From Strigamia acuminata (lineage: Eukaryota; Arthropoda; Chilopoda; Geophilomorpha; Linotaeniidae), in contig OX442324.1 of the NCBI GenBank assembly GCA_949358305.1, positions 2,717,501 through 2,781,500 of the forward strand: a stretch of DNA of 64,000 nucleotides, written 5' to 3'. Below are positions 38,974 to 50,828 of this stretch, piece after piece (the first letter of the stretch is position 1; every line of letters begins with the position of its first letter). A model generated the notes under the pieces. The model was given only the letters and a program-made list of their open reading frames with translations, was not told where the DNA came from and searched no databases. The translations under genes and the position numbers were made by a program.

Positions 38974-39049
38974 AGAGTTGAATTATTTGTCGGATTCTCC
39001 GATTGGGAAACTGCAAAACGATTCTAGACTATGTGAGACTTTGATCCCG
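38974..39049 (+). other. Orphan candidate exon after UBE3A
   Basis: A 76-nt block has a poly-T/CTCCAG acceptor and a GTAAGA donor and is open in one frame (ELNYLSDSPIGKLQNDSRL). Its phase fits the UBE3A exons that end at 38,087 or 38,493, so it could be an alternative exon, but no downstream partner or stop is visible in context. It could also be chance. Confidence 0.25.
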
Positions 39050-41139
39050 GTAAGAATAAATGCTGTGATAAATGTGTTGGAATAACCTGTTGTGCCATGA
39101 TCACATTTTATTAGTATCATTATGTAATATCTACTATATCAAACTGTAAATTGAATTTTAACAAAACAAAAATAAAATAAAAAAAAACAGTTAAATAAAA
39201 GTCATGAAAAAGCCAAATTCGCTTTTGTTTATTTTCATTTGGATGTTTTTGTTTAATGTCGGACAAGTTAATTTTGTCGACAGCGTGCTCCGTGACCAGG
39301 AGTGACTAACGCTTCTAATAGAATTGCTCTCACCGCGCCGAAACTGATACATACAGTCACAGTCCATAGAAAGACTGTGATACAGTGCGAAATGGAGGGA
39401 AATCAATCAAACGAACAAGAAAACTCGATGGAAAATTCAAAATTCCAACGCTATATGGTGATTTTCAAACTGTTGAAGCATTAGTCATTCCTGGTGTGAT
39501 GGAAAAATTTCAACGCACGAGGACACAGATTAGGCCTAATCTGGCCTAATCTGTGCACGAGGAATGACGACAGAGCACGCTGTCGTCATGCACTTGTATT
39601 GTCGTCATGACACGGTGACACTCGATAGTGGCGTGTTGTGTTCGTTCGCATTGGTTTGGTTTGGTTTTGGTTGGTGAGTTCTCAATTGAATTTCCATGAG
39701 ACTTTTTCACTTAAGAATTAATTTCAATACAGATAATGTTAGAAATTGGTGATATTTTTAATTTCCTCTTTCGGTTTTGGAATGTTTTCTGCACTTTTTA
39801 GGTTTAGAATGTTGAATTCTCATATCAATGTGATAACATCTGCCTTCACATTCTTGCAAATTTTTCCTTTTCCGCTTCGAATTTCGGTTCTTTCAATCCT
39901 TCCGTATGAGCGGTGTTTACTGCCACTTTTACGCGCTTTTACCGTGTCCACTATAATTTAAAAATTTTTATATTTTATCCCACTGGCACAAAATGTTGCT
40001 TGCCACGAATACCTATAAGACCTCTGCCAGCTCTGGTCTGAAACAGTCTTTGCTGCACTTCTGTAGAACGCAACCCAAACCTCTCTGGTTGCATCGTACT
40101 TAATGCTGCTTTGATTTGAATTGCTTTTTTGCTGCTATTACTACTCGTATCAGCAGGCACAAGTGCAAAGGTGCGACCAACCTCAGTAGCAACTGCGCAA
40201 CTGGTTTTGGGAACAACAGCTACAACAGCTGCCAACGTGATTCAAATTTATTCATTTTCATTGAACCAAAACTTTGGTGTAAACAAGGTATTAGTTTGTT
40301 CATTTGCGCATACATTGATTCTTTCTTTTTCTTCTTTGTTTGCTAATTCTGGTTCCGTTGCTTCCTGTATTTGTTTTTCTTGCCATTGCCATGATCATGT
40401 GTTTTGTCGCTGTCGCAGTAACTGCCCTGGATGTTTGAACTAAAATGTTGCTCTCTGTCACTCGCATCTTAGTTCATCTATTTCTGTTTGGAGTTTCCGG
40501 CTGTCATCTGAGATTGTGTTGCACTTTACGAACTTTATTCTCTCTGAGAAGGTGTCTTTCTTTCACATTAGTTCTTTACTCTTTCTATTGGATTGTGACG
40601 AACCTTTGACTGAAATACAAGAAAAAAAATTACTGTTTTTGATTACAATTTCTGCCAAAGTCGCAAAAAAAAATTCATATTCCTATTAGAGGTGTTCGTT
40701 GAAAGTGGCAGGGTTTTCTGAGAAGATGTTGCTCTGCCTGGATGCCGACCGTTTAGCTTAAATCAGATTTTTCTACCTGATTTTAGCCAGGATGGTAGCA
40801 CACACGTCCCACGTCTAGATTTCACCAGGCGCAGTTTCTGGTCACTCGTAAGCCGTTGTGCCCCATTCGTTTGTCATAACCTGATTTACCTTCAGTATTT
40901 CCGCTTTCGCTGCCTGTGAGTTTGTCTTCTTCTCTGGTTCGTTTGCAACATCCGTAGTTTCTTTTTCTTTGCTGTGGCTACTATAACCCCCTCCTTATAG
41001 AATAATGTTTGGTTTTTTTATATCAAAATTTACAAGAAAATATAGAACAAATACACTACGGCATGATATAAATTATGCATCCACGCATTATATTTTTCAT
41101 ATTTTATTTCCTTGAAATGATGAAATCAAATCGAATTTT
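39050..41139. other. Decayed DNA with dyads; no intact gene
   Basis: Contains nested palindromes at 39,512-39,545 (AGATTAGGCCTAATCT-type) and 39,560-39,590 (ATGACGACAG ... CTGTCGTCAT). On the minus strand at 40,000-41,000 short protein-like stretches occur in different frames (KEKETTDVANEPEKKT, TEPELANKEEKERINV, LRSTEVQQRLFQTRAGRG) with stops between them. This looks like a dead gene or element that I cannot identify. Confidence 0.35.
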
Positions 41140-42475
41140 TCTTGGCAAAATTGAATGCAGGGGTCACTTCTGTGTGCTTACAATGAAGAAAATTAAAAAC
41201 GGAAGCACGAACTCCGTACAGGTTTTTTTGTACTTGAACTAAAAGTTAAGAGCAAAAAAAATGATCCATCCATTCAAATTTGATGGCTTTTTTGGCCATA
41301 ATTAGCAAACAAAACGGTTAATTAATATTTTGATGGCCTTCCTTTGGCTCTGATGACTGCTTGGCATCCAGTTTGAAGTTTTTTCCGAGGTGATCACACG
41401 GTCTGCCATGCTGGAATATAAAATTCGATTTCATTCGTAATAATCGAGCAGATTCGATTAATTGCCATCAAGAATATTTTTATAAAGATGTTGATCCATT
41501 AGAGTCTAAAAAAGATGGTTCCCCACACCTCTGTATGCCGTGCACTCCCATATCATGACATGTCCACACCTCCATGCTTCACTGGTCGTGCAAGGCACTC
41601 TAATTCGTACTCTTCCGCGGGTGTTCTCCAAACTTTTAGGCACTGCCTCGTCAGATAAAAGTGAATTCAATTTGGTTGGATAGGATGGATGCCTAAAGCT
41701 TTGGAGAACACCCGCAAAACACGTTAGGCATTAACTTGTCGTTAGCGACATAAGCGGCATCCCGACCGAACCCGACCTAATTTGATTTAACAAATGTGAT
41801 CGCACCCTCTCGAATCTCGATCCAAACAAATTGAATTTATTTTTATTCGACCAGATAGTGCTTAAACGTTTGGAGAACACCGCGGAGAAGTACAAATTAG
41901 AGTGCCCTGCACCACCAGTCAAACATGGCGGTGTGGATATGTCATGACATGGGTGTACATGGCATTCAGATGTGCGGGGAACCATGTTTTTAGAGACTCT
42001 GTAATGAATCAACATCTTTAGAAGAATATTCTTGATGGCAATTTAATCGAACATGCTCGTTAATTACGAAAGAGATCTAATTTTGTATGACAGCATGGCA
42101 ACCATTTTGCATCTCGCGCTGATGATTTCTACTCGCATACAAGTGGAGATTTTCTGCGCGAGGTGCAAAAGGGTAAATACCATGCGATGATCAAACTTCA
42201 AACGTAGTTGCCTCGACGCCTAGGCAGTGCTAGGCAGTCGTCAGAGTCAAAGGGGAACCAACAAAATATTAATTAACTGTTTTGTCTGCAAATTGTGGCC
42301 AAAAAAGCCACCAAACTTTGATGCAGAGTTTTTTTGCTCAAACATTTACTTCAAGTAAAAAATCTATATGGAATTTGTGTTTTTGTTTTAAATTTTTATT
42401 TTATTGTGTGCGTGCAATAAAAATGACCCCTGAATTCTGTTTGGCCAATAAAAATTTGATTTGAATTTTTCGTCT
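41140..42475. mobile_element. Fold-back pair of Tc1-like transposon remnants
   Basis: The arm at 41,140-41,683 is inverted at 41,817-42,475, with a spacer of about 130 bp. Matching words include GTTTGGAGAACACC, CAAATTGAATT, GGTTAATTAATATTTTGATG and TGGCTTTTTTGGCCA. Minus-strand translation of the left arm gives decayed Tc1 transposase pieces (KVWRTPAEEYELECL, GGVDMS, VMIWECTAYRGVGN, MDQHLYKNIL) with stops and shifts. Neither arm can encode a working enzyme. The arms differ by many changes, so the structure is old. Confidence 0.75.
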
Positions 42476-45364
42476 CTAAAATGTGAGATAAAATTTGAGG
42501 AAATCGTTTCGGCCCAGATTATTTAATTTATTTTTAATCTAGAGAATAAATAACGTGAAAACTTTACAATTTATATAAAAATTAGAGATTATATTGTAAT
42601 ATTCGCGAGTTTTCTAATCTTAAGGCACACTGTTGATTTATTTTCGGCCATTTCTGCTCCATCTAAACTTCTAGTTTGTTCTGTTGTTGTTGTGAATGAT
42701 GATGGAAACACCCTGTTCAGAAATAGTGACAACTATGACGTTGACATTGACGCTGTTTGCCAAAACTTGAAATGCTTTGTTGGCTTTGCTGTACGAATGA
42801 AATCTTTCGAGACGGAAAGTTTTATTTGCTTATTTTTCTTTCATTTTTTGTGTATCAACGCTATCATTCCATTGCGAATAAAATAAAACGTTTTTCTAGT
42901 TTCACATGTGTTAGTCAATTTTTTTGAGGTGTAACTAAACAATAAAATTAGCATAAAAACAAAAGGCCTTGTCAACCCTATAGAAGATGTGTGGGGAGGA
43001 AAGTGGTTGGATAACTAATTTTTGGCCGATTTTGACCAGGTTAACCTTGGTGATATTACCAAATTCACCAAGGACTAAAGTGTGTCGTAAAAGAGCTTAA
43101 AAAATCGATTAATTATTACATGTACCGGTATCTGCCACCGCTGCAGAGATATGGGTCAAAAACTGAATTTCTCAGAGAAAAAGTCGTCAGGAAAACGCAG
43201 TTTTTCGCCCACATCTCTGCCAGTTTTTTTTTTACGCAGACTACATGTAGTTTCCATGTAGTTCTACGTGTTTTTGGTTTGTTTGTTTTAACGGGACTGT
43301 GGCACACAACGACGCGACTGTATTGGAATGCAATACGGAGTGCTACTTTGGATTTACCGGATTTCATAAGCAAAATGAATATTTCTAGTCGTGACTACCA
43401 GAAGGTTTCTTCCCTCACCTGAAGAATTTGAAAGGGATTGAGTTTACAGGGCATACAAGTGTCATAACGATCTGAGCATAATTAATGACAGCAAGCCCTA
43501 CACTGCAACTGAACTCTACAATTAGCGAACAGCAGCGCTTACCTTAATTAACTTGCTAAAACTATCATGTGGAATGTATTTCCAAAATAAATTATTTCCT
43601 TTCTTTTGTGTTTCCTCTCTTCTACTTACAAGTATGACCCAATAAAGTGTCCTAATTGAGGATTAGCTTGGTTGCCTCAATAGTTTTAGGTTACAAAGCT
43701 GAGTTACAAAGCTGAGTAGACCAATGTTTCAAACCTATTTTCTCAAAACTTTTCAGTAAGAAATAATTTTTTTAAGAAAAGTTCTAGACTAATAGTATGA
43801 TGCTCTACAACTTTTTAATTGGAAATTTTGCTCTAACCTGATTGGTTTAGAAGTTAGCAAGTGGATGACCTTGAAAATGGCCTTCAAGATCAAATTTGAT
43901 GACATCATTGGATTGCTCTCACCCAACTTCCTATACGATCGCTTCATCAAAGTTGGCCTAGATGCATTTGCTCACGAAATATTTAGGGTGGTTCAGACTT
44001 TTGGGACACCCTGTATATATGAAACGTTTTAATTCCCTCGAAACGCTCGTTTTAAATAAATCAAATATTAAATTCATTTAGGAAATAACACCAACACACA
44101 AAATAATTTTTAAATTTTTCTTTTTTTCATCTCCAAACCGAAGCGCTTTAAGAAATTAACAGCCAATTTGACGTCTTTAATTATTGAAATTTTTCTTTTT
44201 CTTTTCATATTTTAGTTGTTGCGCTTTAACTTGTTTTAATGAAGGGATTGGGTTTCTGAAGATGTTGCAAAAAAAGATTTCCCAAATTAAAATAAAAAAA
44301 TTGAAAAAAAAAATTTTTTTTGAGTGGGGGTGTGGGGGGTAGTGAGTGTTTCTTAAGGATTTACTTCAATTTAAGGGGAAGGGGCGGAGTAAAGAAAACA
44401 AAATTCAAGAAAAGTATTTTTTTCCCCTGTCCTTTACTCCTTTAGGACTAATTTATAAAGGGAAGGGCGAAGTTTGCAGGGACTGCGAGTAAGTAATCGA
44501 TAAAACAGGGAAGAAAATGATTGATCCTAACACAAATCCTTTTCCGTGCTTTGAATTATGGGTAGCTTTTATCTCACTCTTTTTTTATTTCATGAATAGT
44601 GAACGGAATTTCGAAAATCCAAAAAAGAAAATGTTTTACTCGTTAATTTTTTTTCCTTTTCCCCTTTGAGAAGTCAGGAATGTTGTAAGTAAAGTGAAAA
44701 ATAAAAAAAAGTTCTTGCCAAACTGATGGAACTCGAATAATTACATTCTTATTGTTATTAAAAAATTCTATTTCATCCACCTTTGTTTATAAATGTTTGA
44801 AACGGGTTTTGAAATTTTGCTTAAATCTCTCCTCGTGCATTTTTCTTCCGTTTTTTTTTTCGCAAGTTTTGACTCTTTGCGTTAGATTTATGTTTAATCA
44901 ATCACCCAAAGTGTTTCCACGGACGCGCCGAGGCGAAAATTAAAACGCAAAATTGGTATTCGACTATTCGTCCGTGGGAAGTAGAAAAACCGGTCCGAAA
45001 AGGGTTTTTTATCTTTTTAAAACAAAATTGATTTTCTCGCCGACAATTTTCAACGGTTTAACTTTAAACGATTTGCCTATTGTTATCTAATGGACTTGAG
45101 GTTGCATTAAATGCAACGATGGCCACCGCGACAACAATCAATGTCCTCCGCGGCTCAAACTCTCGTTACAATGCGAAACAAGCTGGGATTTGTAATGCAG
45201 GGAAGCATTACACATTAGACTTCTGAACCCTGTCCTTTTGTCTCTAAATATAACACCGAAATTATAGAAAATAAAGTAATTTAAAAAAAAAAATTTTTGT
45301 TGCCATTATAAAGCAACAACAAACAAAATCCCACCAAAATTTGATATGATATGCTGCGGAATTG

Positions 45365-45547
45365 TTGCATCCGGGGTTTGCTACCATCGGGAAATAAATC
45401 GCGCGAAAAACTAGAAAATATTTCTATAAAAAAAAAGTAGTTCGATTTAGTTCGATACAGTTCGATATAGTTCGATTTAGTTCGATATAGTTCGATTTTA
45501 TTTCGCAGCCAATCACAGCTCATTTGCGGCAAACCCCGGATGCAACG
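45365..45547. repeat. Fold-back with 17-bp perfect arms around a 10-bp tandem array
   Basis: GTTGCATCCGGGGTTTG near 45,365 is the exact inverse of CAAACCCCGGATGCAAC near 45,531. The 10-bp array of TTCGATATAG/TTCGATTTAG units lies between them. This looks like a small MITE-like unit. Confidence 0.65.
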
Positions 45548-45594
45548 TATCCGCGACGTATCCGCAAGTGTGAACCGTCTTCCAAGAAAATTAC

Positions 45595-45628
45595 GGAAAT
45601 GACGTCGTTATGATGACGTCATTTCCGC
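45595..45628. repeat. 13-bp hairpin carrying two TGACGTC words
   Basis: CGGAAATGACGTC and its exact inverse GACGTCATTTCCG are separated by eight bases. Each arm contains a CRE-like half palindrome. No adjacent gene start is recognised, so a regulatory role is uncertain. Confidence 0.5.
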
Positions 45629-46937
45629 AATTTTCATGGAATACACTGCTAAAAGTGCACTAAAACCGGTTTATTAATTCAACCGGAGGTGGGAGAAATC
45701 TGATTACACCTTAGGATACTAATATAGGTATGCTGGATTTAATGCCGTTGTCCGTTTCGCTCTATCTTTTATAGTTTTTGCGGAATCGTTGTAGACGGAC
45801 GGACAGACCGACATGACCGTTTTATGAGACTTTCTAAACACCAGATTTAGAAGTCTAAAATCGATGGCCAGCTCAAACTAAAAATGCACCCCATTATCCC
45901 AACGAACCATCAATTGTTTCGAATTCATTACGAGATAAAAATAAAACGCGCTTTGAAAAACACGAGAAAGTCATGGATTTTTCCCCTCAATAAAAAAAAA
46001 CTTTTTATCTCGTTCCCGATAACACCGCCATTTTTCTTTTTAAAAATTTTTTTTCCTCCGTTATCCTTTTATGGGAGTTAATTGTATTCAAAAATGTTAA
46101 TTCCAACGCCCCAAAAATAGCTGGAGGAGATTTTCGCAGAATTCCGCCGTAATTTTGCATCCGAGTCAACCTTGGACTGGTTTTCACTCGAACACAAGGG
46201 ACATTTGAGGTCAGGGAAAAATAGAGGGGTCCATACAGCAAGGTCATGACCAGCCTGCTACAGCTGAAGGGAGATAGGGGACGCGCGATCCATCAATGAC
46301 TCACTCGCGATTACAATGACTCGACACATTTGAGTGTAAGCCGCTTCCACTCTTTTTCCCGTCTCGATTCTTCAATTCGCAACCGTTTAATGCCTATTTT
46401 CGGACACAAATTGGCACGAAAATAACCAAAACAAATGATGTCATCTGCCGAGTATTGCCCAACACGACGGAACAAGCACAAATGACCGTTTCCGGTGTTT
46501 TTTTTTTTAAAAAAAAATCGCTTGTTTCCACTCGTAATTCGGTGGGAGATCTAACATGCATTCGCGCTTTTTAGAGAAACACAAACATAAAACTCCTCGT
46601 GTTTCTCTCCGCATATAACATCAATAACAACATGTGTTTTTCCCCGCTTTTAACGACCAAATTACGCAACTTTTCATCCATTTCACGAAACCAAACCACA
46701 AAAAAAGACCTCGATCCAGAATCTTATCACCTCGGAGGAAAAAAAAGGAAAAAAGTTCGTCTAGACTGATAATAGCCGTTATCAACGAAACGACACACAA
46801 ATCCACTACGCGAAGACGGCAAAACAATTACTGTGGAGTGGCGAGCGCGATAGAGAGAGAAAGAAAGAGAAGCGTTGGAGAGCGCGATTAGAAAGACGCG
46901 GGCTGCACTTGGAAAAAAATAATTGAAGACCCCTCAC

Positions 46938-47340
46938 CTGCGACTAATTGTACAAGTCCTGCCGCTCTGGCCGTTGATTGGTTGATATCAGTGACGCAAC
47001 AGGCCATGACTGCCGTGAACGCCACGAGCAACGCCACAGCAGACGCTCCACCCACCAGCACGGTGCTCACCTGCCACGAGACGCTGGGCACGTGCGAGAA
47101 AGTGGTGTAGCGTCCGCATTCCGCCACTAACACAATGTCGCCTTGAGGCGTCAGGTTGGGGTAGTTGCAGCGCCGGAAACTACCGAAATACACGTCGTGC
47201 GTCTTGGACGTGTTGTTGGTGAACGAGGGCAACGTCCCGTGCAGCCAGTAGGGGAGGTAGAAGGCAGTACTGGCCAGTGCGACGCTTAAGAGTGATATGA
47301 GTGCCCACAGCACGCCCGTCGCTGTCAGGCTGGTGGCCAT
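46938..47340 (-). CDS. LHFPL tetraspan protein, first coding exon only
   Basis: The exon starts at the ATG MATSLTATGVLWALISLLSV and ends at a GTGAGG donor after ARAAGLVQLVAG (134 codons plus 1 nt). It encodes membrane segment 1 (VLWALISLLSVALASTAFYL), an extracellular loop with PYWLHGTL, YFGSFRRCNYP and VAECGRYTTF, and membrane segment 2 (VLVGGASAVALLVAFTAVMA) followed by CC. This is the LHFPL/TMHS pattern. The remaining exons, with membrane segments 3 and 4, were not found downstream on the minus strand and may lie outside the window or be lost. The duplicated block begins about 150 bp upstream of this ATG, so its promoter region abuts the breakpoint. Confidence 0.8.
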
Positions 47341-47493
47341 GGGATGAGGTTGTCTTGGGAACGGGGTAAGAACATGCGTCTTGGTCGGGCGCCGTGAGCA
47401 GAATGGGGACCACCGACTGGTGAGTTGCTTCGAGTTGCCCAATGGGAGAGGGACGGAGTTGACGGCGTCTGCTTGTGGTGCTTGGTGTTGGCG

Positions 47494-50008
47494 CTAAACA
47501 CTCATTCCATCTTTACTAATCGCACCAACCACACCAAACCTGCAACATCGGACATAAATCACCGAAAACTAAATTTAAAATTTAAAATAAACCCAATTTC
47601 TAAACGTTAGAACCAGTTTCCACTTTAATTTTCCGACTAACGATCCGACCGATACGGATAATCGATTTCTCTGCTCACGTTACCCAGAACGACTTGCGCG
47701 GCTGCGTAGTATAGCAATTTCACGTCATTTATATCTCCACAAAGAGGCCAAAGCATTTCTGAATATTTTTGCATTGTTGTTGGCTTGGGGCTGCCATTTC
47801 ACTAACGATACTGTGATCACGTTCAAATAAATGCATTTTCCTCGATAGGTAAGTGAAACTCGATCGAATTGAAACGGAAAAAAGCAAATTTGAAAGACGG
47901 CACGAAACGATGGCGGTTTGGGATGTTTGTTTCGACATGGTTGCTACAAATTCACCCAAACAACAGCAATTTAAAAGTATAAAATGCTCAATCCGCCATC
48001 ACGTTTTGACAAAACGATGTTCGATGAATTGATTTCAAACTGGAATGATTGAATTTAATTGAGACAAATCACCTTTTGCGGGCGTTCAATGTGTTATTTT
48101 TTTACTCGATTTAGGCTTAAATGTATCAAAATTTAGTTAAAAAATTGAAAAAATTAATTTTTTGGTTTTTTATATTTTTTGTTTAGAGTTTGATTTTGAA
48201 TTGTTTTTGTTTTTGTTTTTGTTTAGGTTATGCATTAATGAAGGCAAGTGTAATTAGGAAAGGAGTTTGTGATCAGTACTACATGACAGCCAATCATCAC
48301 TATTGGACACAAAGGCAAAGGAACTTAATTCTAATGGGAATTGATGTGTATAATGCCAATAGCTACAGGTCCCAATAACCACAGTAGTTTGAACTCTTCT
48401 AACAACCACATCCCTAACAACGAAGAGTGTGGTATTCGTGACATTTGGGGTGCGAATTTGGAGGAAGAATTTAGACATATTCGACAAATAGTGCAGAAAT
48501 ATCAGTATGTCGCGATGGTACGTTGGTTTTTTTCATTATTTCACGGAAAAGTTGATTTTTCATGTAAAAATTCGATTTTTTCGTGCGAAATTTTGCCTTT
48601 TTATTATTTTTTCTCTGAAATATTGAATTTTTCATTATTTTTTAGTATGAAAAATTGAATTTTTCATCATTTTTAGTTTGAAAAGAATTGAATTTTTCAT
48701 TATTTTCAGTGTGAAAAATTGAATTTTTTATTTTTTTAAATATGAAATGTTTATTTTTTCTCGTTTTTCATTTTTCTTTTTGTGGACATTTTCATTTTAA
48801 AGGACACGGAGTTTCCCGGAGTCGTGGCACGGCCTATTGGAGAATTCAGAAGCACGGCAGATTATCAATACCAACTACTTCGATGCAATGTAGATCTTCT
48901 AAAAATCATTCAACTGGGACTGACGTTCCTTGATGAAAATGGCAAAACACCGCCTGGATACTCAACGTGGCAATTCAATTTCAAGTTCAATTTGACGTAA
49001 TTTTCACCCAATCTCGAGAAAATTCTCTTTTTTTCGCTTTTAACGACCGAAAAATCGAGAAATTGCTCACTTTTTCGTCTTCAACCACCAATAAAACGCA
49101 CAAAATGAACGTAACTGTTTTTTGAATCCACAGCGAGGATATGTATGCCCAGGATTCTATAGATTTACTTCAGAATTCGGGCATCCAGTTCAAAAAACAC
49201 GAGGAAGATGGGATCGAAGTGCATGATTTCGCCGAGCTTCTAATGACATCAGGAGTTGTACTCAACGAGAACGTTAAATGGCTTTCATTTCACAGGTAGA
49301 AAAGCAAGCAAACCCATCTCTCCCGAACGGTTCTAACCCGAAATAATTAATGTTACAGTGGCTATGACTTCGGTTACCTCCTCAAATTACTGATCGATCA
49401 AAATCTTCCGTCGGAAGAAGCGGATTTTTTCGATTTACTTCGGATATACTTCCCGAGCATCTACGATGTGAAATATTTGATGAAAAGCTGCAAAAGCCTG
49501 AAAGGAGGACTGCAAGAAGTGGCCGAACAACTCGAGGTAATCCAGCTTGTTGCGGCTTCATTTAATGTGCAATTTAACGTGTTTGTTAATACCCTTCGTT
49601 GTGCTTAGCTGGAGAGGATAGGGCCACAACATCAAGCCGGCAGTGACAGTCTGTTGACCGGGGCCGCCTTCTTCAAGATGACAGCGGTAATTATCACGTC
49701 AAAATTTTTCTTTTTCTTTTAATGTATTTTTATTTATTTTGTTTATCAGTTAAATTGGATTCGTTTGTTTAACCCAAAGAACAATAAAATAAGTCAAGTT
49801 TTTAAGAGTTTTTATTTTGTATATGTCAATTTTTGTGCAAAAAATCGAGAAAAATTCGGGAGCGGCCATTTGCAATTTTGGGACTGGGACGTTTAGGCCT
49901 ATTTTGATCCGCTTGATCTGAATTGCACAAATCTGGGGTTTAAATTCGTCGAAAAAATGTTTTTTTTTTGTTTTAAACATCTAATAATGCGATAAAAAAT
50001 AATTTTCA
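47494..50008. repeat. Segmental duplication block D1', inverted copy
   Basis: Inverse of 18,508-21,276. It starts in the AACACTCATTCC word upstream of VPS37A/CNOT7 and ends within the intron before the last CNOT7 exon. The main difference is the shorter intronic minisatellite. Confidence 0.9.
48353..49686 (+). pseudogene. CNOT7: Second CNOT7 copy lacking its last exon
   Basis: Five coding exons (48,353-48,517; 48,803-48,996; 49,134-49,295; 49,359-49,536; 49,609-49,686) have the same lengths as the first five coding exons of the 18,167-20,406 gene and nearly identical sequence. All four DEDD-type catalytic blocks are kept. The last exon is missing: the copy ends in the preceding intron. Exon 5 ends KMTA instead of KMRE, just before an intact GT donor. 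Read-through of that donor would add a short unrelated tail. The leader and promoter are copied too, so transcription is possible. Without the C-terminal helix it is probably a pseudogene or a truncated protein. Confidence 0.85.
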
Positions 50009-50211
50009 TCCTCAGAAACGCTTTCGACGCCATCTTTTTCTGAGAATGCCACCAGATGGAGCCACGGATTCAAAAGTAAAATCACGTGGTTTTATTGATT
50101 TTTATTATGTTTAAACTTTAAACCATTTCTTTCATTCAAACTCCTCCTGGTCAGATTCAGTTGTCAGCTCTTCAAAAATTTCGTCGTCCAATTATCCACC
50201 ATTAAAAAACC

Positions 50212-50701
50212 ATGCAAGCTGCATTCAATACAGCCATGCTGTCTATCCACGCATTTGTGGAGGCCCCTGAAATGTTTCGCCTACAAGCAATTGAAAGCGT
50301 ATTGGCTGGAAACTTTAACGTTGCGCAGTTAAATCACGTTACGGAGACCATGGAAATGTTGCAGTTATCCGTTCACAATGGATTTTTCGTGTTTGAAATC
50401 GACCTAAGGTAAAAAAAATTAACAAGGAAAATTTGAAAAAAAAATTAACTGTCTTTAATTAGGTGCACTAATTTTGGTGTGATTCACGGGATGGGGATTC
50501 ACATGCCTATCCATTTTGTTATGTTGAATAATCGAATGATTTTGAGTGCCTTTTGTAATTGTGGACACCCGATACGATTCGTAAGTAAAAACTAAAAATT
50601 TAAAAAAAAAACATTTTTAAAAAATATTAATTTTCTTCATTTAGAATGTGTTAGGCGTGTTGATAGGGGCCACCGCCTTGCAGGATGAACTACAGATGTA
50701 G
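50212..50701 (+). CDS. Unrecognised 123-residue protein, three exons, intact
   Basis: Exons 50,212-50,408, 50,463-50,580 and 50,645-50,701 join in phase, with clean GT-AG borders, from ATG to TAG. The protein begins MQAAFNTAMLSIHAFVEAPE, has a helical, leucine-rich first half (SVLAGNFNVAQLNHVTETME), a middle rich in His, Met and Cys (GVIHGMGIHMPIHFVMLNN, FCNCGHPI) and a short hydrophobic end (NVLGVLIGATALQDELQM). No signal peptide or known domain is recognised. A broken paralogue with the same exon layout is at 32,645-33,132; conservation is strongest at SVLAGNF, DNGFF/HNGFF and the last exon, which argues for past selection on protein. It sits between duplicated CNOT7 and AKAP17A/RARS1 pieces but is not part of their source cluster. 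Confidence 0.6.
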
Positions 50702-50828
50702 TCGTGAAATATTATATACCTAGTGTTTTCAAAAATATTTTTGTATCTAAATTACCATATTTTGTAAAAAATTATTTATTCTCCAGTTTAATGTTTATAA
50801 AATTTGATTTGATTTAATTTGCATAATT

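Larger units (their letters stand above)
42476..46937. other. Intergenic repeats; no gene called
   Basis: 42,602-42,886 is open on the plus strand and contains LLVCSVVVVNDDGNTLFRNS, protein-like but unrecognised and without splice context. 43,120-43,425 has overlapping frames around an imperfect hairpin (43,141-43,222), so it is rejected as coding. 43,740-44,030 is a dispersed repeat also seen at 53,629 and 62,125. 45,425-45,500 holds a 10-bp TTCGATATAG array inside the dyad 45,365-45,547. GGACGGACAGACCGAC near 45,797 is simple sequence. Confidence 0.4.

Noticed and set aside
39975-40235. Minus-strand frame, considered as an EF-hand (calcyphosine-like) fragment
   Set aside because: Only a loose resemblance (LFQTRAGRGLIGIRG); no calcium-binding loop is present.
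43120-43422. 100-codon plus-strand frame
   Set aside because: It spans an imperfect hairpin and is mirrored by an antisense frame; no domain or splice context.
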